DNA from: JASEGV01 sp947085405
GTDB taxonomy: Bacteria > Bacteroidota > Ignavibacteria > UBA10030 > BY39
NCBI GenBank assembly: GCA_947085405.1
Contig: CAMTWO010000002.1
Coordinates: forward strand, 62,001-126,000
Length of the DNA: 64,000 bases
Direction: 5' to 3'
Every line of letters starts with the position of its first letter. Position 1 is the first letter of the stretch. The position numbers and the translations under genes are program-made. Below, in pieces: positions 49,912 to 59,087 of the stretch. Below the pieces are notes generated by a model that had not been told where the DNA came from, ran no database searches, and was given only the letters and a program-made list of their open reading frames with translations.

Positions 49912-52728
49912 TTAAAAATCCCACCCAAAGAAAAATTGATGGAAGTAATCTTTCTGAACAGTAGTAAGTTTATTTTCGATACGTTTTCCGAAATCATATC
50001 TCAGCACAAGGAAGCCGCCTAAATTTAAACGCAGCCCGGCACCGTAGCTTGCCAGAGTTTCTATGTAAACTTTATCCCAGGCATTCCCTGCATCAAAAAA
50101 GGCAGCACCACGAAGACCCACGAAAGTTAGCCCAAAAAAGGGGAATTTAACCGTTATCTGGTCGATAAACGGAAATCGTAACTCGTGCGAAACGAGCCAT
50201 AATTTTTGACCTCGCAGCGACCAGCGTGGATAACCGCGCAAATCCCAGTTGCCGCCCATAAAAAATCGCCTCGCCTCTTGTCCGTCGTTGTAAAACAACC
50301 AGTATCGCATAGCATAAGCGCTTCGTTGCGTCAACCTGATGTAGTGGCGGTAATCAAAAATAAATGAGTAATAATTAGCATTCGAATACTGGATGTCGCT
50401 TGTGTAAGCAAAAGTAATTTTGAACCGGCTGCCATCAAGCGGACCGCACGGACCCCAGAGAGAATTATCGTGAACGAAGGTAATAGAGTTCGATAAAAAG
50501 AGTGCCTTGCGTCCACGAATAGTTTCGATAATTTCTTTCTCGGAATTACTAATGCTTGTAACCGATTCGAGACGTTTGAATTTTGATAAAGGATAACTCA
50601 ACGCAAAATATCCTCCGAATACTCTTTCGAAATAAAAATAATCAGGATCGGTGAGGTCGTAACGCCTTCCCGAAAATCTGAATATCCCATAGCCAAAGTT
50701 CGTCCGTTGTGTTAATGAAATGCGGCTTATTGCAAAATTAAAACTATTCAAAAGCTCCGATTGACTTTGAGCCGTGTTGTAAATTAAAAAATAGTATTGC
50801 TCGTTTCCTAATAGATCGCTCAGGGCAACGAACGCCCCGCCCGATGTCCCGAAAACCGGATCGGTAGATATCTGACTCTGTGCAATATCGAGACTGTATT
50901 CATCGATATATTTAAGAGACTTTGTTTCTGAAACACCGATGATGGATTTGGGAATCCACTTTTCTTCAAACGGAAGGATGTTCACAGTTCGCCTTGCAGA
51001 TGAGGAATCGTAAATTGCATATACGTTTTCGATAGTACGAATTTGAAAACTATAATTTTCAAAAACCGCAAAAAGTATTCTGCTGCTATCGGCAAATGTC
51101 GGGTCGAAAGCGGCTGTCGTGAAATTTGTTAGCTTTCTCATCTCCCGTGGATATCCGTTATCATTTGGCATCATCCAGATATTTCGCGAACCGCCAATAT
51201 CCGATGCGAACATCAGCCACTTCCCGTCGGCACTCCAATCGGGTGAATAATAATTATTTCCACCGTAAGTGAGATACTCGATATCCGACGTCTCGATGTT
51301 GAAACTGAATAAATTATAAACACCATGTTTCCCGAAAGGAGTTCTATCGGAACTAAAAGCTATCAGCTTACCATCGGGCGACCACGAGGGGTCTCGATCA
51401 TCGTATATATCGTTGGTTAATTTTTTTAAAGCTTTTTCATCCACATTCCAAATATAAAGGTCGTAGCTTCCCGAAATATCAGCTGCCGAAAAAACTATCT
51501 GCTTACCGTCGGGCGACCACGATGCTGAACCTAACGCAACTAACTCGGAAAAGCGGAGTGTCTCGATAATTTTTTTGCCCGCTATATCGAACAAATGCAG
51601 AACATCGTTCTCACCACTCTTCGTTACAAAAATTAATATCCCATCTTTCGATATCGATAATTTATTTTGAAATAAATGAAATGCCTCGAACTCATCGGTT
51701 CTCTCTCCCTCGATTAATAACTTCGGTTTCTTTTCGGGATTACTCAAATCTAATTCATATATACTCGAATATCCTGAATGGTTGGCTACGAAATACATCT
51801 TACGTGAAGTGTCGGCATTTTGTGGTTTGTAAAAAACCGGTTTCGAGTTGAATCCTTTACTTACCAATTCTTCGGTTACATTTCCCGCCTGATCATGGTC
51901 GGATAGAATCGGATAATACTTTTTTTTCAATGAGTAAATCCAATCTTTATCGAATTCCTCATAGTCAACACCGAGAGTAAGTTTAAAAACTTTTTCAAAA
52001 GTAGATTCCCTCCAGAAGTTCTCCATCAGCAGCAGAATTTTTTCTTCACCGAATTTTTCAGCGATAAATTCAACAATCGACTGCCCTTCTTTGTACATCA
52101 AATATGTTCCGTAAATCCTTTCGATATTATCCAAAGGCACAATGTAATTATTCAGAACGGCATCCCGAAGAATCATTTCGGCTTGAATATCCCAATCGGT
52201 TGACCAGTATTCGGCAATTCCTTCCACAAACCAGAGCGGCGGCAGGCGGTCGGTAAATACACGATGATTACGCATTACACTGTTAATTTTACTGTACATA
52301 AAAACGTGCACAAGTTCGTGTTCGATTACATGCCGGAACTGTTCGAGCGAACCGTTAAAAGGAATTACGACACGCCCTTTAATAAATTCGAAAAACCCTC
52401 CTACACCTTCAGGAATAAAACCGGGCGTTACATTAGTTTGCTGAAAATGTAAATGAGTGCTATAAAAAATTAATGGAATTCTTTTAAGAACGTTATGATT
52501 AAATTTTTGTTCGAGGTTTTTGTAAGATTGTTCGGCAATATAAGCCCCCTTCTCAGCCAGCTCCTCCATCCCGTTGTAATAATATATATCGAAATGCTCG
52601 GTTTCAAGAACATGCCAGTCGAATTGCGTGTATTGAACTTTATTCCTGCCAAAATAAAAAAACTGTGAATAAAGTAATTCATTGCAAATCAACAACAGTA
52701 ATAAAAAAATGAAGTAAAATTTCTTCAT
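49912..52728 (-). CDS. Metalloprotease-TolB propeller-Omp85 barrel fusion
   Basis: A 938-residue secreted protein: signal peptide (1-21, ending LLYSQ); a gluzincin-type peptidase domain with zinc motif HELVH at 137-141 and third-ligand candidates in WFVEGIAEYWS (Glu170/Glu173); a WD40/PD40 (TolB-like) propeller at about 310-580 with blades ASWSPDGKQIVFSA, PSWSPDGKLIAFSSD and PDWSADGKWLMFASD; and a C-terminal 16-strand-like barrel containing FMGGNWDLRGYPRWSLRG (an RG motif of Omp85 proteins) and ending in Phe. Such three-part proteins occur in several Bacteroidetes-Chlorobi genomes as uncharacterised surface proteins. It could process or export a client at the outer membrane. Confidence 0.8.
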   Translation of the reverse strand: MKKFYFIFLLLLLICNELLYSQFFYFGRNKVQYTQFDWHVLETEHFDIYYYNGMEELAEKGAYIAEQSYKNLEQKFNHNVLKRIPLIFYSTHLHFQQTNVTPGFIPEGVGGFFEFIKGRVVIPFNGSLEQFRHVIEHELVHVFMYSKINSVMRNHRVFTDRLPPLWFVEGIAEYWSTDWDIQAEMILRDAVLNNYIVPLDNIERIYGTYLMYKEGQSIVEFIAEKFGEEKILLLMENFWRESTFEKVFKLTLGVDYEEFDKDWIYSLKKKYYPILSDHDQAGNVTEELVSKGFNSKPVFYKPQNADTSRKMYFVANHSGYSSIYELDLSNPEKKPKLLIEGERTDEFEAFHLFQNKLSISKDGILIFVTKSGENDVLHLFDIAGKKIIETLRFSELVALGSASWSPDGKQIVFSAADISGSYDLYIWNVDEKALKKLTNDIYDDRDPSWSPDGKLIAFSSDRTPFGKHGVYNLFSFNIETSDIEYLTYGGNNYYSPDWSADGKWLMFASDIGGSRNIWMMPNDNGYPREMRKLTNFTTAAFDPTFADSSRILFAVFENYSFQIRTIENVYAIYDSSSARRTVNILPFEEKWIPKSIIGVSETKSLKYIDEYSLDIAQSQISTDPVFGTSGGAFVALSDLLGNEQYYFLIYNTAQSQSELLNSFNFAISRISLTQRTNFGYGIFRFSGRRYDLTDPDYFYFERVFGGYFALSYPLSKFKRLESVTSISNSEKEIIETIRGRKALFLSNSITFVHDNSLWGPCGPLDGSRFKITFAYTSDIQYSNANYYSFIFDYRHYIRLTQRSAYAMRYWLFYNDGQEARRFFMGGNWDLRGYPRWSLRGQKLWLVSHELRFPFIDQITVKFPFFGLTFVGLRGAAFFDAGNAWDKVYIETLASYGAGLRLNLGGFLVLRYDFGKRIENKLTTVQKDYFHQFFFGWDF

Positions 52729-52736
52729 TTAATTTT

Positions 52737-53786
52737 TTAGACTTTGGCTAACTCGTTTTTTAAATAATCGATAATCGTTACAGGTGTCGGATCGATTCCG
52801 TTGATAATTGCAAGATAATAACTCACCCAATCGCCAAAATAGATAAGCGAAAAAATTCGGGTTAACGGCGAGTTACCTGCGCTGTTAATGTTTATAACAT
52901 TGCCCGCGTATTCATTCATAATATCCTGCATTATATTCATACGAATTTGCACCCGTTTGTGGTCGGCTTTGTCGCGTAAAAATATTACAGCCATTTCCGA
53001 CATCTGGCGTTTGAGTACTTTCCATCCGACTAACTCGTTGTGATTCATTTCGGGAAGTGTATGACCGAAAGCCAGGACTTTTGAATTCTCGCAAAGCTGT
53101 CCTCGCCACCGAATGTTCACACTATCGAACCGGTCGGCGGACGAATAAATGATTGGTATTTTTTTAAATAATTCTTGAGCCAATAAAAGTGTCGGATTTT
53201 TTTCAGCATCTAAATTCTGATATTGCAGCGATTTCTTTTTTAAGAACGAGATGGTTTCCTTAATTTCTTTATCCCGATTTTTAATAAGTCCGATTTTAAC
53301 TAATGCCATTAACAATGGAAAAAAAGAAAAACCTAATGCAGCACGCGGCGGATAACCTTTTGGAATTTTAATTACAGGGTGTTTGTATTTTTTAGCTAAT
53401 TTTTCCGTTTCACCGCCGGATGTAATACAAAGAACTTGCGCCCCTCGCTTCTGAGCATCCTGATGAGCGGCTATGGTTTCTTCGGTGTTGCCTGAATAAC
53501 TCGAAACAACAACCAGGCTGTTCTTATCGACAAAATCGGGGAGGAAGTAATGCCGGTTCACGATGAACGGTAAATTAAAATCGGATGCTAAATACGAACG
53601 TAATATATCGCCGCCGATTGCCGAACCTCCTAATCCGGTTACAACAATATTTTTAATAGAAGATTTTTTAAGATTAATTTTCGCTTTTGCGCCTATCGAA
53701 ACTGCTTCAGTTACCTGGTTGTGAAAGTCGATGAGCAGTTGCCGCATATTTGATTTATCGTAAAGTTGAATTGATCTGTCTTTCAT
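52737..53786 (-). CDS. Bifunctional phosphoglucose/phosphomannose isomerase
   Basis: It interconverts fructose 6-phosphate with glucose 6-phosphate and mannose 6-phosphate. The 349-residue SIS-type protein shows VTGLGGSAIGGDILR near 49-63, VSSYSGNTEETI near 93-104, GYPPRAALGFSFFPLL near 142-157 and HNELVGW with the catalytic His/Glu near 247-253. Length and motifs match the archaeal/thermophile bifunctional family rather than classic Pgi. It lies 22 bases after ptsI. Confidence 0.9.
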   Translation of the reverse strand: MKDRSIQLYDKSNMRQLLIDFHNQVTEAVSIGAKAKINLKKSSIKNIVVTGLGGSAIGGDILRSYLASDFNLPFIVNRHYFLPDFVDKNSLVVVSSYSGNTEETIAAHQDAQKRGAQVLCITSGGETEKLAKKYKHPVIKIPKGYPPRAALGFSFFPLLMALVKIGLIKNRDKEIKETISFLKKKSLQYQNLDAEKNPTLLLAQELFKKIPIIYSSADRFDSVNIRWRGQLCENSKVLAFGHTLPEMNHNELVGWKVLKRQMSEMAVIFLRDKADHKRVQIRMNIMQDIMNEYAGNVININSAGNSPLTRIFSLIYFGDWVSYYLAIINGIDPTPVTIIDYLKNELAKV

Positions 53787-53808
53787 AAATTTCCTTGTAT
53801 TTTATTGT

Positions 53809-55578
53809 TTACTCGTTGTTGTTTTCAAGCAGTATATCGGTAAATCTTTTTTCTATATAGTGGCGTAAGTAAGAGCGAACCTCTTCAGTAGTGCGTAATT
53901 TCAAAACTTCACTGGCAAGTCGTTGTGCCTGCTTGTAACTTACCGAGCGGATAATTTTTTTTATTTCGGGAAGCACCGACGGAACTACACTAAACTCATC
54001 TAACCCTAAACCGATCAATAAAACTGTCGCCAGCGGATTACCCGCCAATTCGCCACACATACCGACCCATTTTTTTTCCCTATGACCGGCTTTAATAATA
54101 TGCCGGATTGTATGAATCACACTCGGATGAAATTCCTGATATAAATCTGATATAATATCGTTGCCACGATCGACTGCTAAAAGATATTGAGTTAAATCGT
54201 TCGTTCCGATACTCAAAAAATCGACCTCTTTCGCAATAGTATTGGCAGTAACAGCGGCAGATGGAACTTCGATCATAACGCCAACTTGAATATTGGGATC
54301 GAATTTTATTTTTTTCGATCTAAGTTCAGCTTTGGCAATTTCGATGTATTCTTTGGCTTTAATAACTTCTTCGACCGTAGTAACCATCGGGAACATAACA
54401 GCGATGTTTTTCCGTGAACTTGCGCGGAGGATAGCACGGAGTTGTTCAAGTAAAATTTCAGGACGGTCGAGAAAGATACGGATTCCCCTCCAACCTAAGA
54501 ACGGGTTTGCTTCTTCGATTGTTTGCGGAGCGATTTTATCGCCGCCGATATCGAAGGTTCGAATTATAACACGATTCGGAAAAACTCTATCGGCAAATAA
54601 TTTATACTTCTTATATTGTTTCTCTTCACTCGGAATTTGGTCGTTAGCGAACAACAAACTTTCGGAACGATACAAACCGATTCCGTCGCCGCCCTGTAAC
54701 AGCATATATTCAAGTTCTTCTTCGAATTCAATATTGGTTGCGAGTTCAACTTTCCGTCCATCCAAAGTTTTCGCCGGCAGCGATTTAAACTTTGCAAGGT
54801 TTGATTCGAACTGGGTGTATCTCTCTTTTTTAATTTGATATTTTAAAACCTGACCGGATGAAGGATTAATAATCACATTGCCGCTGTAGCCATCGAGAAT
54901 AATCGAGTCGCCGGGAGAAATCCTTCGGGAAATATCGCCTAAACCTAACACTGCTGGAATTTTCAAAGCCCTCGAAAGGATTGCAGCATGCGAAGTAATT
55001 CCCCCCTTATCAGTTGCATAACCGAGAACGGCATTTCTGCTGAATATCATAGTATCGGCAGGAGTAAGGTTGTGCGACACTAAAATTGCTGCCGTATCAA
55101 ACTTGGATACGAGTTTTGTCGATTGCATATTGCGAATGATACGATTTTTCAAGTCATCGACATCGTGTGCCCGCTCGTGCATATAATCGTCCTGAGCCAT
55201 CAACATCATCTTTTCGTATTTGCTGATTTCATTATTAACTATAAATTCAGCGTTGCGGAGTTCAGAACGAATTCGCTTAACCAGAGAATCTATCAAAAAC
55301 TGATCACGCAAAATCATTATCTGTGCTTCGAATATCTTAGATTTGCTTTCACCGATTTTCGCTTGAGCGAAGGATAAAATTTTTGTAAGTTCCTTCTCCG
55401 ATTTTGCAATAGCTTTCTTTAACCGTTCTATTTCAGAATCTACGTCCGCGGGGTTTAAAGCGCGTTCGATAGCCGAAGGAACATCTCGTGTGTAGAGATA
55501 AATATTTCCGATGGCAATTCCCGGTGCGGCAGGAATTCCCCGCATGATTATTTCCGATTTAATTTTATCTTCAGTCAT
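53809..55578 (-). CDS. ptsI: PEP-protein phosphotransferase (enzyme I)
   Basis: It takes phosphate from PEP and passes it to HPr. The 589 residues have the HPr-binding helical domain (about 20-145), the phosphohistidine domain with GGITSHAAILSRALKIPAV (catalytic His near 197), and the PEP-binding barrel with RTFDIGGDK, MFPMV, VGVMIEVPSA, SIGTNDLTQY and the active Cys in MCGELAG. It is downstream of ptsH. No sugar-specific EII gene is in the window, so the pair may serve regulation. Confidence 0.95.
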   Translation of the reverse strand: MTEDKIKSEIIMRGIPAAPGIAIGNIYLYTRDVPSAIERALNPADVDSEIERLKKAIAKSEKELTKILSFAQAKIGESKSKIFEAQIMILRDQFLIDSLVKRIRSELRNAEFIVNNEISKYEKMMLMAQDDYMHERAHDVDDLKNRIIRNMQSTKLVSKFDTAAILVSHNLTPADTMIFSRNAVLGYATDKGGITSHAAILSRALKIPAVLGLGDISRRISPGDSIILDGYSGNVIINPSSGQVLKYQIKKERYTQFESNLAKFKSLPAKTLDGRKVELATNIEFEEELEYMLLQGGDGIGLYRSESLLFANDQIPSEEKQYKKYKLFADRVFPNRVIIRTFDIGGDKIAPQTIEEANPFLGWRGIRIFLDRPEILLEQLRAILRASSRKNIAVMFPMVTTVEEVIKAKEYIEIAKAELRSKKIKFDPNIQVGVMIEVPSAAVTANTIAKEVDFLSIGTNDLTQYLLAVDRGNDIISDLYQEFHPSVIHTIRHIIKAGHREKKWVGMCGELAGNPLATVLLIGLGLDEFSVVPSVLPEIKKIIRSVSYKQAQRLASEVLKLRTTEEVRSYLRHYIEKRFTDILLENNNE

Positions 55579-55583
55579 AAATT

Positions 55584-55850
55584 TTATGCTTCATCAAAAC
55601 CACGATCGAATAATTCACAAACTGCTTTTGCTGCATCTTTTTGGTCAACTCCGTCGAACCGGAGATTTAATTTTGCCCCCTGCTCGGCGGCAAGTGTCAT
55701 TACGCCAATTATACTTTTTCCGTTAATTTCATATCCATCTTTATATATATAAAAATCGGATTTAAACTTGGCAGCAGTTTTTACTAATTGAGCGGCAGGG
55801 CGTGTATGTAAGCCTGCTTTGTTTTTAATTACTACTTCAACTTCAAACAT
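55584..55850 (-). CDS. ptsH: HPr phosphocarrier protein
   Basis: An 88-residue carrier with catalytic His15 in AGLHTRPAAQLV and Ser46 in GKSIIGVMTLAAEQG, the residue phosphorylated by HPr kinase where that enzyme exists. The Ser46 context supports regulatory use. It is five bases before ptsI and three after the polyprenyl synthase gene. Confidence 0.94.
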   Translation of the reverse strand: MFEVEVVIKNKAGLHTRPAAQLVKTAAKFKSDFYIYKDGYEINGKSIIGVMTLAAEQGAKLNLRFDGVDQKDAAKAVCELFDRGFDEA

Positions 55851-55853
55851 CTT

Positions 55854-56825
55854 TTAAGAATTTCTGTGAATTATTTTTTCAGCAAGATCAGTTAATAAGC
55901 CGGTGGCTTCGTTCGCTTTAAGCCCTGAAATATTTCGTTTTGCTTTCAGTGTATATCTTACAATTTCTTTCTTGGCAAACTCGGTTACGCCAAGTCGGTG
56001 ATATATATTTTTAACGCTCTCTGTTTTTTTATTTCCAATCAACTGCCGGTTGGCAACTTGTTTAAGTAATGCCAAATCATCTGGCTCAGCAAGTTCGAGG
56101 GCTTTTAGGAGTAATATAGTTTTTTTGCCCTCTAAAATATCTTTTCCAATCGGCTTACCTAACTTGCCTGCCTCGCCGGTAACATCTAACAAATCGTCTT
56201 TAATCTGAAACGCGATACCGAGATTAGTACCATAATTTCGAAGAGCGGTAACTTGTTGCTTTGAACCGCCTCCGGCAATGGCGCCAATTTCGGCAGCAGC
56301 CGAAATCAGGCAAGCAGTTTTCTTATTAATCATCTCGTAATACTGTCCGACAGAAATCAGGTCTTTCTTTCCATACTCAATATCTAAATCCTGACCTTCG
56401 CACACTGTAATAAAAGCATTTGTAAACACTTTTGCAATTTCAGGCAACTTGTCGCCGCGAGTTTTCAAAAGAGATTTGTAAGCAATACCGGCAAGCATAT
56501 CGCCCGCTAAAATTGCCGTGTTAGTGCACCACTTTTTATGAATTGTTTCGATACCCCTTCGTGAGTCGGCATTATCAATAATATCATCGTGGACGAGTGT
56601 GAAAGTGTGCAATAGTTCAACAGCAACAGCGGCATCGAGGATGTTGCGGTAATTACCACCGACAGATTCGGCGGCGAGTAATGAAATAATGGGACGCAGC
56701 CGTTTTCCACCCGCTGTCAGAATATATTCAATCGGTTTATAAATGAAGCCCTCACGTTTTGATAGCGACTTCATTTTTTTTTCAATTGCCTGTTGCAATA
56801 CTTTAATTTTTTTGTTTGCACCCAT
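55854..56825 (-). CDS. Trans-polyprenyl diphosphate synthase
   Basis: It makes a long-chain all-trans prenyl diphosphate (probably C35-C40 for quinones) or farnesyl/geranylgeranyl diphosphate. The 323 residues show GGKRLRP near 44-50, the first Asp-rich LVHDDIIDNADSRRG near 76-90 and the second FQIKDDLLDVTG near 196-207. No aromatic residues that would limit chain length can be judged safely. The start overlaps the end of fni by 23 bases. Together with fni and uppS it shows an isoprenoid supply line. Confidence 0.92.
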   Translation of the reverse strand: MGANKKIKVLQQAIEKKMKSLSKREGFIYKPIEYILTAGGKRLRPIISLLAAESVGGNYRNILDAAVAVELLHTFTLVHDDIIDNADSRRGIETIHKKWCTNTAILAGDMLAGIAYKSLLKTRGDKLPEIAKVFTNAFITVCEGQDLDIEYGKKDLISVGQYYEMINKKTACLISAAAEIGAIAGGGSKQQVTALRNYGTNLGIAFQIKDDLLDVTGEAGKLGKPIGKDILEGKKTILLLKALELAEPDDLALLKQVANRQLIGNKKTESVKNIYHRLGVTEFAKKEIVRYTLKAKRNISGLKANEATGLLTDLAEKIIHRNS

Positions 56826-57846
56826 AAATTTTTGTTTTTTTTAAAGTTTCTATATTTTTTGCCCCCACAAGAAACATAACTCCTTGCAATTCATTTTTCC
56901 ACAGGGTTAAAATATCAATGATACCTCGTTCGCCTCTTTGTTTTAAAACTTTCAAAATTGGAGTTGCAGATGCGGCGACATCAGCACCTAATGCGAGAGC
57001 TTTTGCGATATCGAGTCCGCTTCTAATTCCACCCGAACCGATGATAAAAATTTTCTTCGATAATTTTCTGATGCCGATTATCGAGTCTGCAGTCGGAATT
57101 CCCCAGTCCCAAAATGTTTCGGCAAGAGAATCGTTTTTACGGCGGATAATTTCGACTCCAGCCCAACTCGTCCCGCCTGCACCGGCTGTATCTATAATGT
57201 TGACGCCAACATTCATCAGCTTTTGAGCAACGGTTGGAGAGATTCCGGCGCCGATTTCTTTCACGATAATTGGAACGTTTAAGTATTTAACCAGTCGCTC
57301 AATCCCTTTTAGTACACCTGTAAAATTAGTTTTGCCTTCGGGCTGTAGAAATTCCTGAAGCGGATTAAGATGAACCGCGAAAGCATTGGCTTGAATAGTA
57401 TCGACTAATTTTTGTATCGGAGAAACATCTTTTATAGAAGCAATCTCTGCCGCTCCTATATTTCCTATCAACGGAATACCGGGTGCATTTTTCCGAACAA
57501 CCTTAAACGATTTAATGTATTTTGAATTTTCCAATGCCTGACGCTGACTGCCCACTCCCATCGCAACTGAAAATTCGTTACACGCAGTTGCGAGTAAACC
57601 ATTTATCTTTTCCGCTCCTAAAAATCCTCCGGTCATTGATGAAACCATAAACGGAAAACTCAAATGTTTGCCTAAAAATTTAGTCGATGTATCTATTGTG
57701 TTTGCATTTAATTCGGGAAGAGCGTTGTGTTCAAATTCATACAATTCGAAGCCGGTTTTCTTTTGTCGAAAACCAATTTCTTCATTCAAAGTAATATTGA
57801 TATGATCTGCTTTGCGTTTTGATATTTGTTGAGTTTTGGGAGCCAT
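56803..57846 (-). CDS. fni: Type 2 isopentenyl-diphosphate delta-isomerase
   Basis: An FMN/NADPH-dependent isomerase between IPP and DMAPP. The 347 residues show a start typical of IDI-2 (SKRKADHINITLNEEIGF), FMVSSMTGG near 71-79, the VGSQRQALEN segment, HLNPLQEFLQPEG with the catalytic region near 158-170, and IIGSGGIRSGLDIAKALALGAD near 271-292 for FMN phosphate binding. It is the first gene of the minus-strand run that leads through the prenyl synthase into ptsHI. Confidence 0.95.
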   Translation of the reverse strand: MAPKTQQISKRKADHINITLNEEIGFRQKKTGFELYEFEHNALPELNANTIDTSTKFLGKHLSFPFMVSSMTGGFLGAEKINGLLATACNEFSVAMGVGSQRQALENSKYIKSFKVVRKNAPGIPLIGNIGAAEIASIKDVSPIQKLVDTIQANAFAVHLNPLQEFLQPEGKTNFTGVLKGIERLVKYLNVPIIVKEIGAGISPTVAQKLMNVGVNIIDTAGAGGTSWAGVEIIRRKNDSLAETFWDWGIPTADSIIGIRKLSKKIFIIGSGGIRSGLDIAKALALGADVAASATPILKVLKQRGERGIIDILTLWKNELQGVMFLVGAKNIETLKKTKIYGCKQKN

Positions 57847-57868
57847 TTTATTATTGCTAACTTATTGA

Positions 57869-57897
57869 ATGATAAGAAATTACGACTATATAAGCAA
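57869..57897 (-). promoter_or_regulatory. Promoter for fni and following genes
   Basis: On the minus strand TTGCTT (57892-57897) and TATCAT (57869-57874) are 17 bases apart, 23 bases before the fni ATG. It is in the divergent gap to the gene at 58012. Confidence 0.6.
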
Positions 57898-57943
57898 GCG
57901 GTTTAGAAAAACGTGACACAGATTACCCTTTATTTACAACTGC

Positions 57944-57972
57944 TTGCAATTATGTTCAAATTTAATTATACT
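57944..57972 (+). promoter_or_regulatory. Promoter for the secreted-protein/FecR/cyclase run
   Basis: TTGCAA (57944-57949) and TATACT (57967-57972) are exactly 17 bases apart, 40 bases before the ATG at 58012. Back to back with the fni promoter. Confidence 0.65.
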
Positions 57973-58011
57973 GATTCAGAAATTATTAACAAAACTAATT
58001 ATGGAGGATTT

Positions 58012-59070
58012 ATGAACATAAAATTCTTCTCGAAGATGGTTTTTATCTTCTTCTTCGCCTTTTTCGTATATGGCGAACTACATAGTCAACCTCAAGTAAA
58101 TATCACTTATGCGAGAATTCAACAGTTATCCCCTTCTCAAATCGACTTTCAAAACCTAAAAAGCTCTGTTTGGTTATTCACAATTAACATCACTTATCGG
58201 GATACACATACCGTCCAATTAAAAAACTGCCAGATTATGGTTACATTGAGAGACGGCAAGAGGATAACACTATTAGAGGGCGAAGGATTCGGTTCGGAAC
58301 CATTCACGGTAGTGAACAATAAAGTTATTACGAATCTCGACTTCGGGAACGAAATTAAAATTAAAGATTTTAAACTCAGTTCAGATGGAAAGACGAAGAT
58401 AATTGAGCCGGCACTCGCTTCAGGGAAATTTCCAACTGGTCTATACTCATTCATCATCAAGGTAGCCGATGTCAACCCGGCTGGTGGCGAATCGGAGGGT
58501 GTCGTTGAGTTACCTTTGGAAAGTTATTCTCAAATCGAATTACTTTATCCGCGTGATGGTGAAACTACAAACGAGTTTCCTGCATTCGGATGGCTCTTCG
58601 ACGGAGAAGAAGTTGAAGTTACGATCAACGAGAAACCCCCCGGCTTATCGCGTGAAGCCGCATTCAACAAATTACCAATTATTTACCAAACTACTTTCTT
58701 AGGTGTACAAAATTCTTTTCAATATCCATCCGGCGGTGTTCGACCGCTTCATAAAGGAAAAACTTATGTCTGGAAAGCAGTTGGGAAAGTTAAAAGTCTT
58801 GGCGGCTATCAATTAGTTCAGAGTTCAATTGCTGAATTCAAAGTAGCCGACGATTCCGCCCCGATGAAACGTTCAGAACTCCTTGAGCAGTTAGAGCGGG
58901 CACTCGGCAGCAAATGGAAAAAAGTCTTCGACAAAATCCGTGCACAGGAATTAGATGCATCTTCCACTTTTTATTTAAACGGAAAACCAATTAGCAGCGC
59001 TGAATTGCAGGAAATTATCCAGTTCCTTAACCAAAATCCGGAAAACGTAAACAATGTAATAATGGATTGA
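58012..59070 (+). CDS. Secreted beta-rich protein, function unknown
   Basis: A 352-residue protein starting at ATG 58012, where GGAGG lies five bases upstream; a longer frame to 57913 covers the promoter and is rejected. It has a signal peptide (about 1-26), then Ig/FN3-like beta domains: VWLFTINITYRDTHTVQLKNC, YSFIIKVADVNPAGGESEGVVELPLES, IELLYPRDGETTNEFPAFGWLFDGE. A short helical end, MKRSELLEQLERALGSKWKKV, follows. I do not recognise it beyond this. It is directly followed by the FecR gene. Confidence 0.75.
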   Translation: MNIKFFSKMVFIFFFAFFVYGELHSQPQVNITYARIQQLSPSQIDFQNLKSSVWLFTINITYRDTHTVQLKNCQIMVTLRDGKRITLLEGEGFGSEPFTVVNNKVITNLDFGNEIKIKDFKLSSDGKTKIIEPALASGKFPTGLYSFIIKVADVNPAGGESEGVVELPLESYSQIELLYPRDGETTNEFPAFGWLFDGEEVEVTINEKPPGLSREAAFNKLPIIYQTTFLGVQNSFQYPSGGVRPLHKGKTYVWKAVGKVKSLGGYQLVQSSIAEFKVADDSAPMKRSELLEQLERALGSKWKKVFDKIRAQELDASSTFYLNGKPISSAELQEIIQFLNQNPENVNNVIMD

Positions 59071-59087
59071 TAAAGGAGAAGATAAAA

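Noticed and set aside
57913..58011. Longer N-terminus for the secreted protein
   Set aside because: It would include the promoter elements and lose the signal peptide at the start; GGAGG precedes the ATG at 58012.
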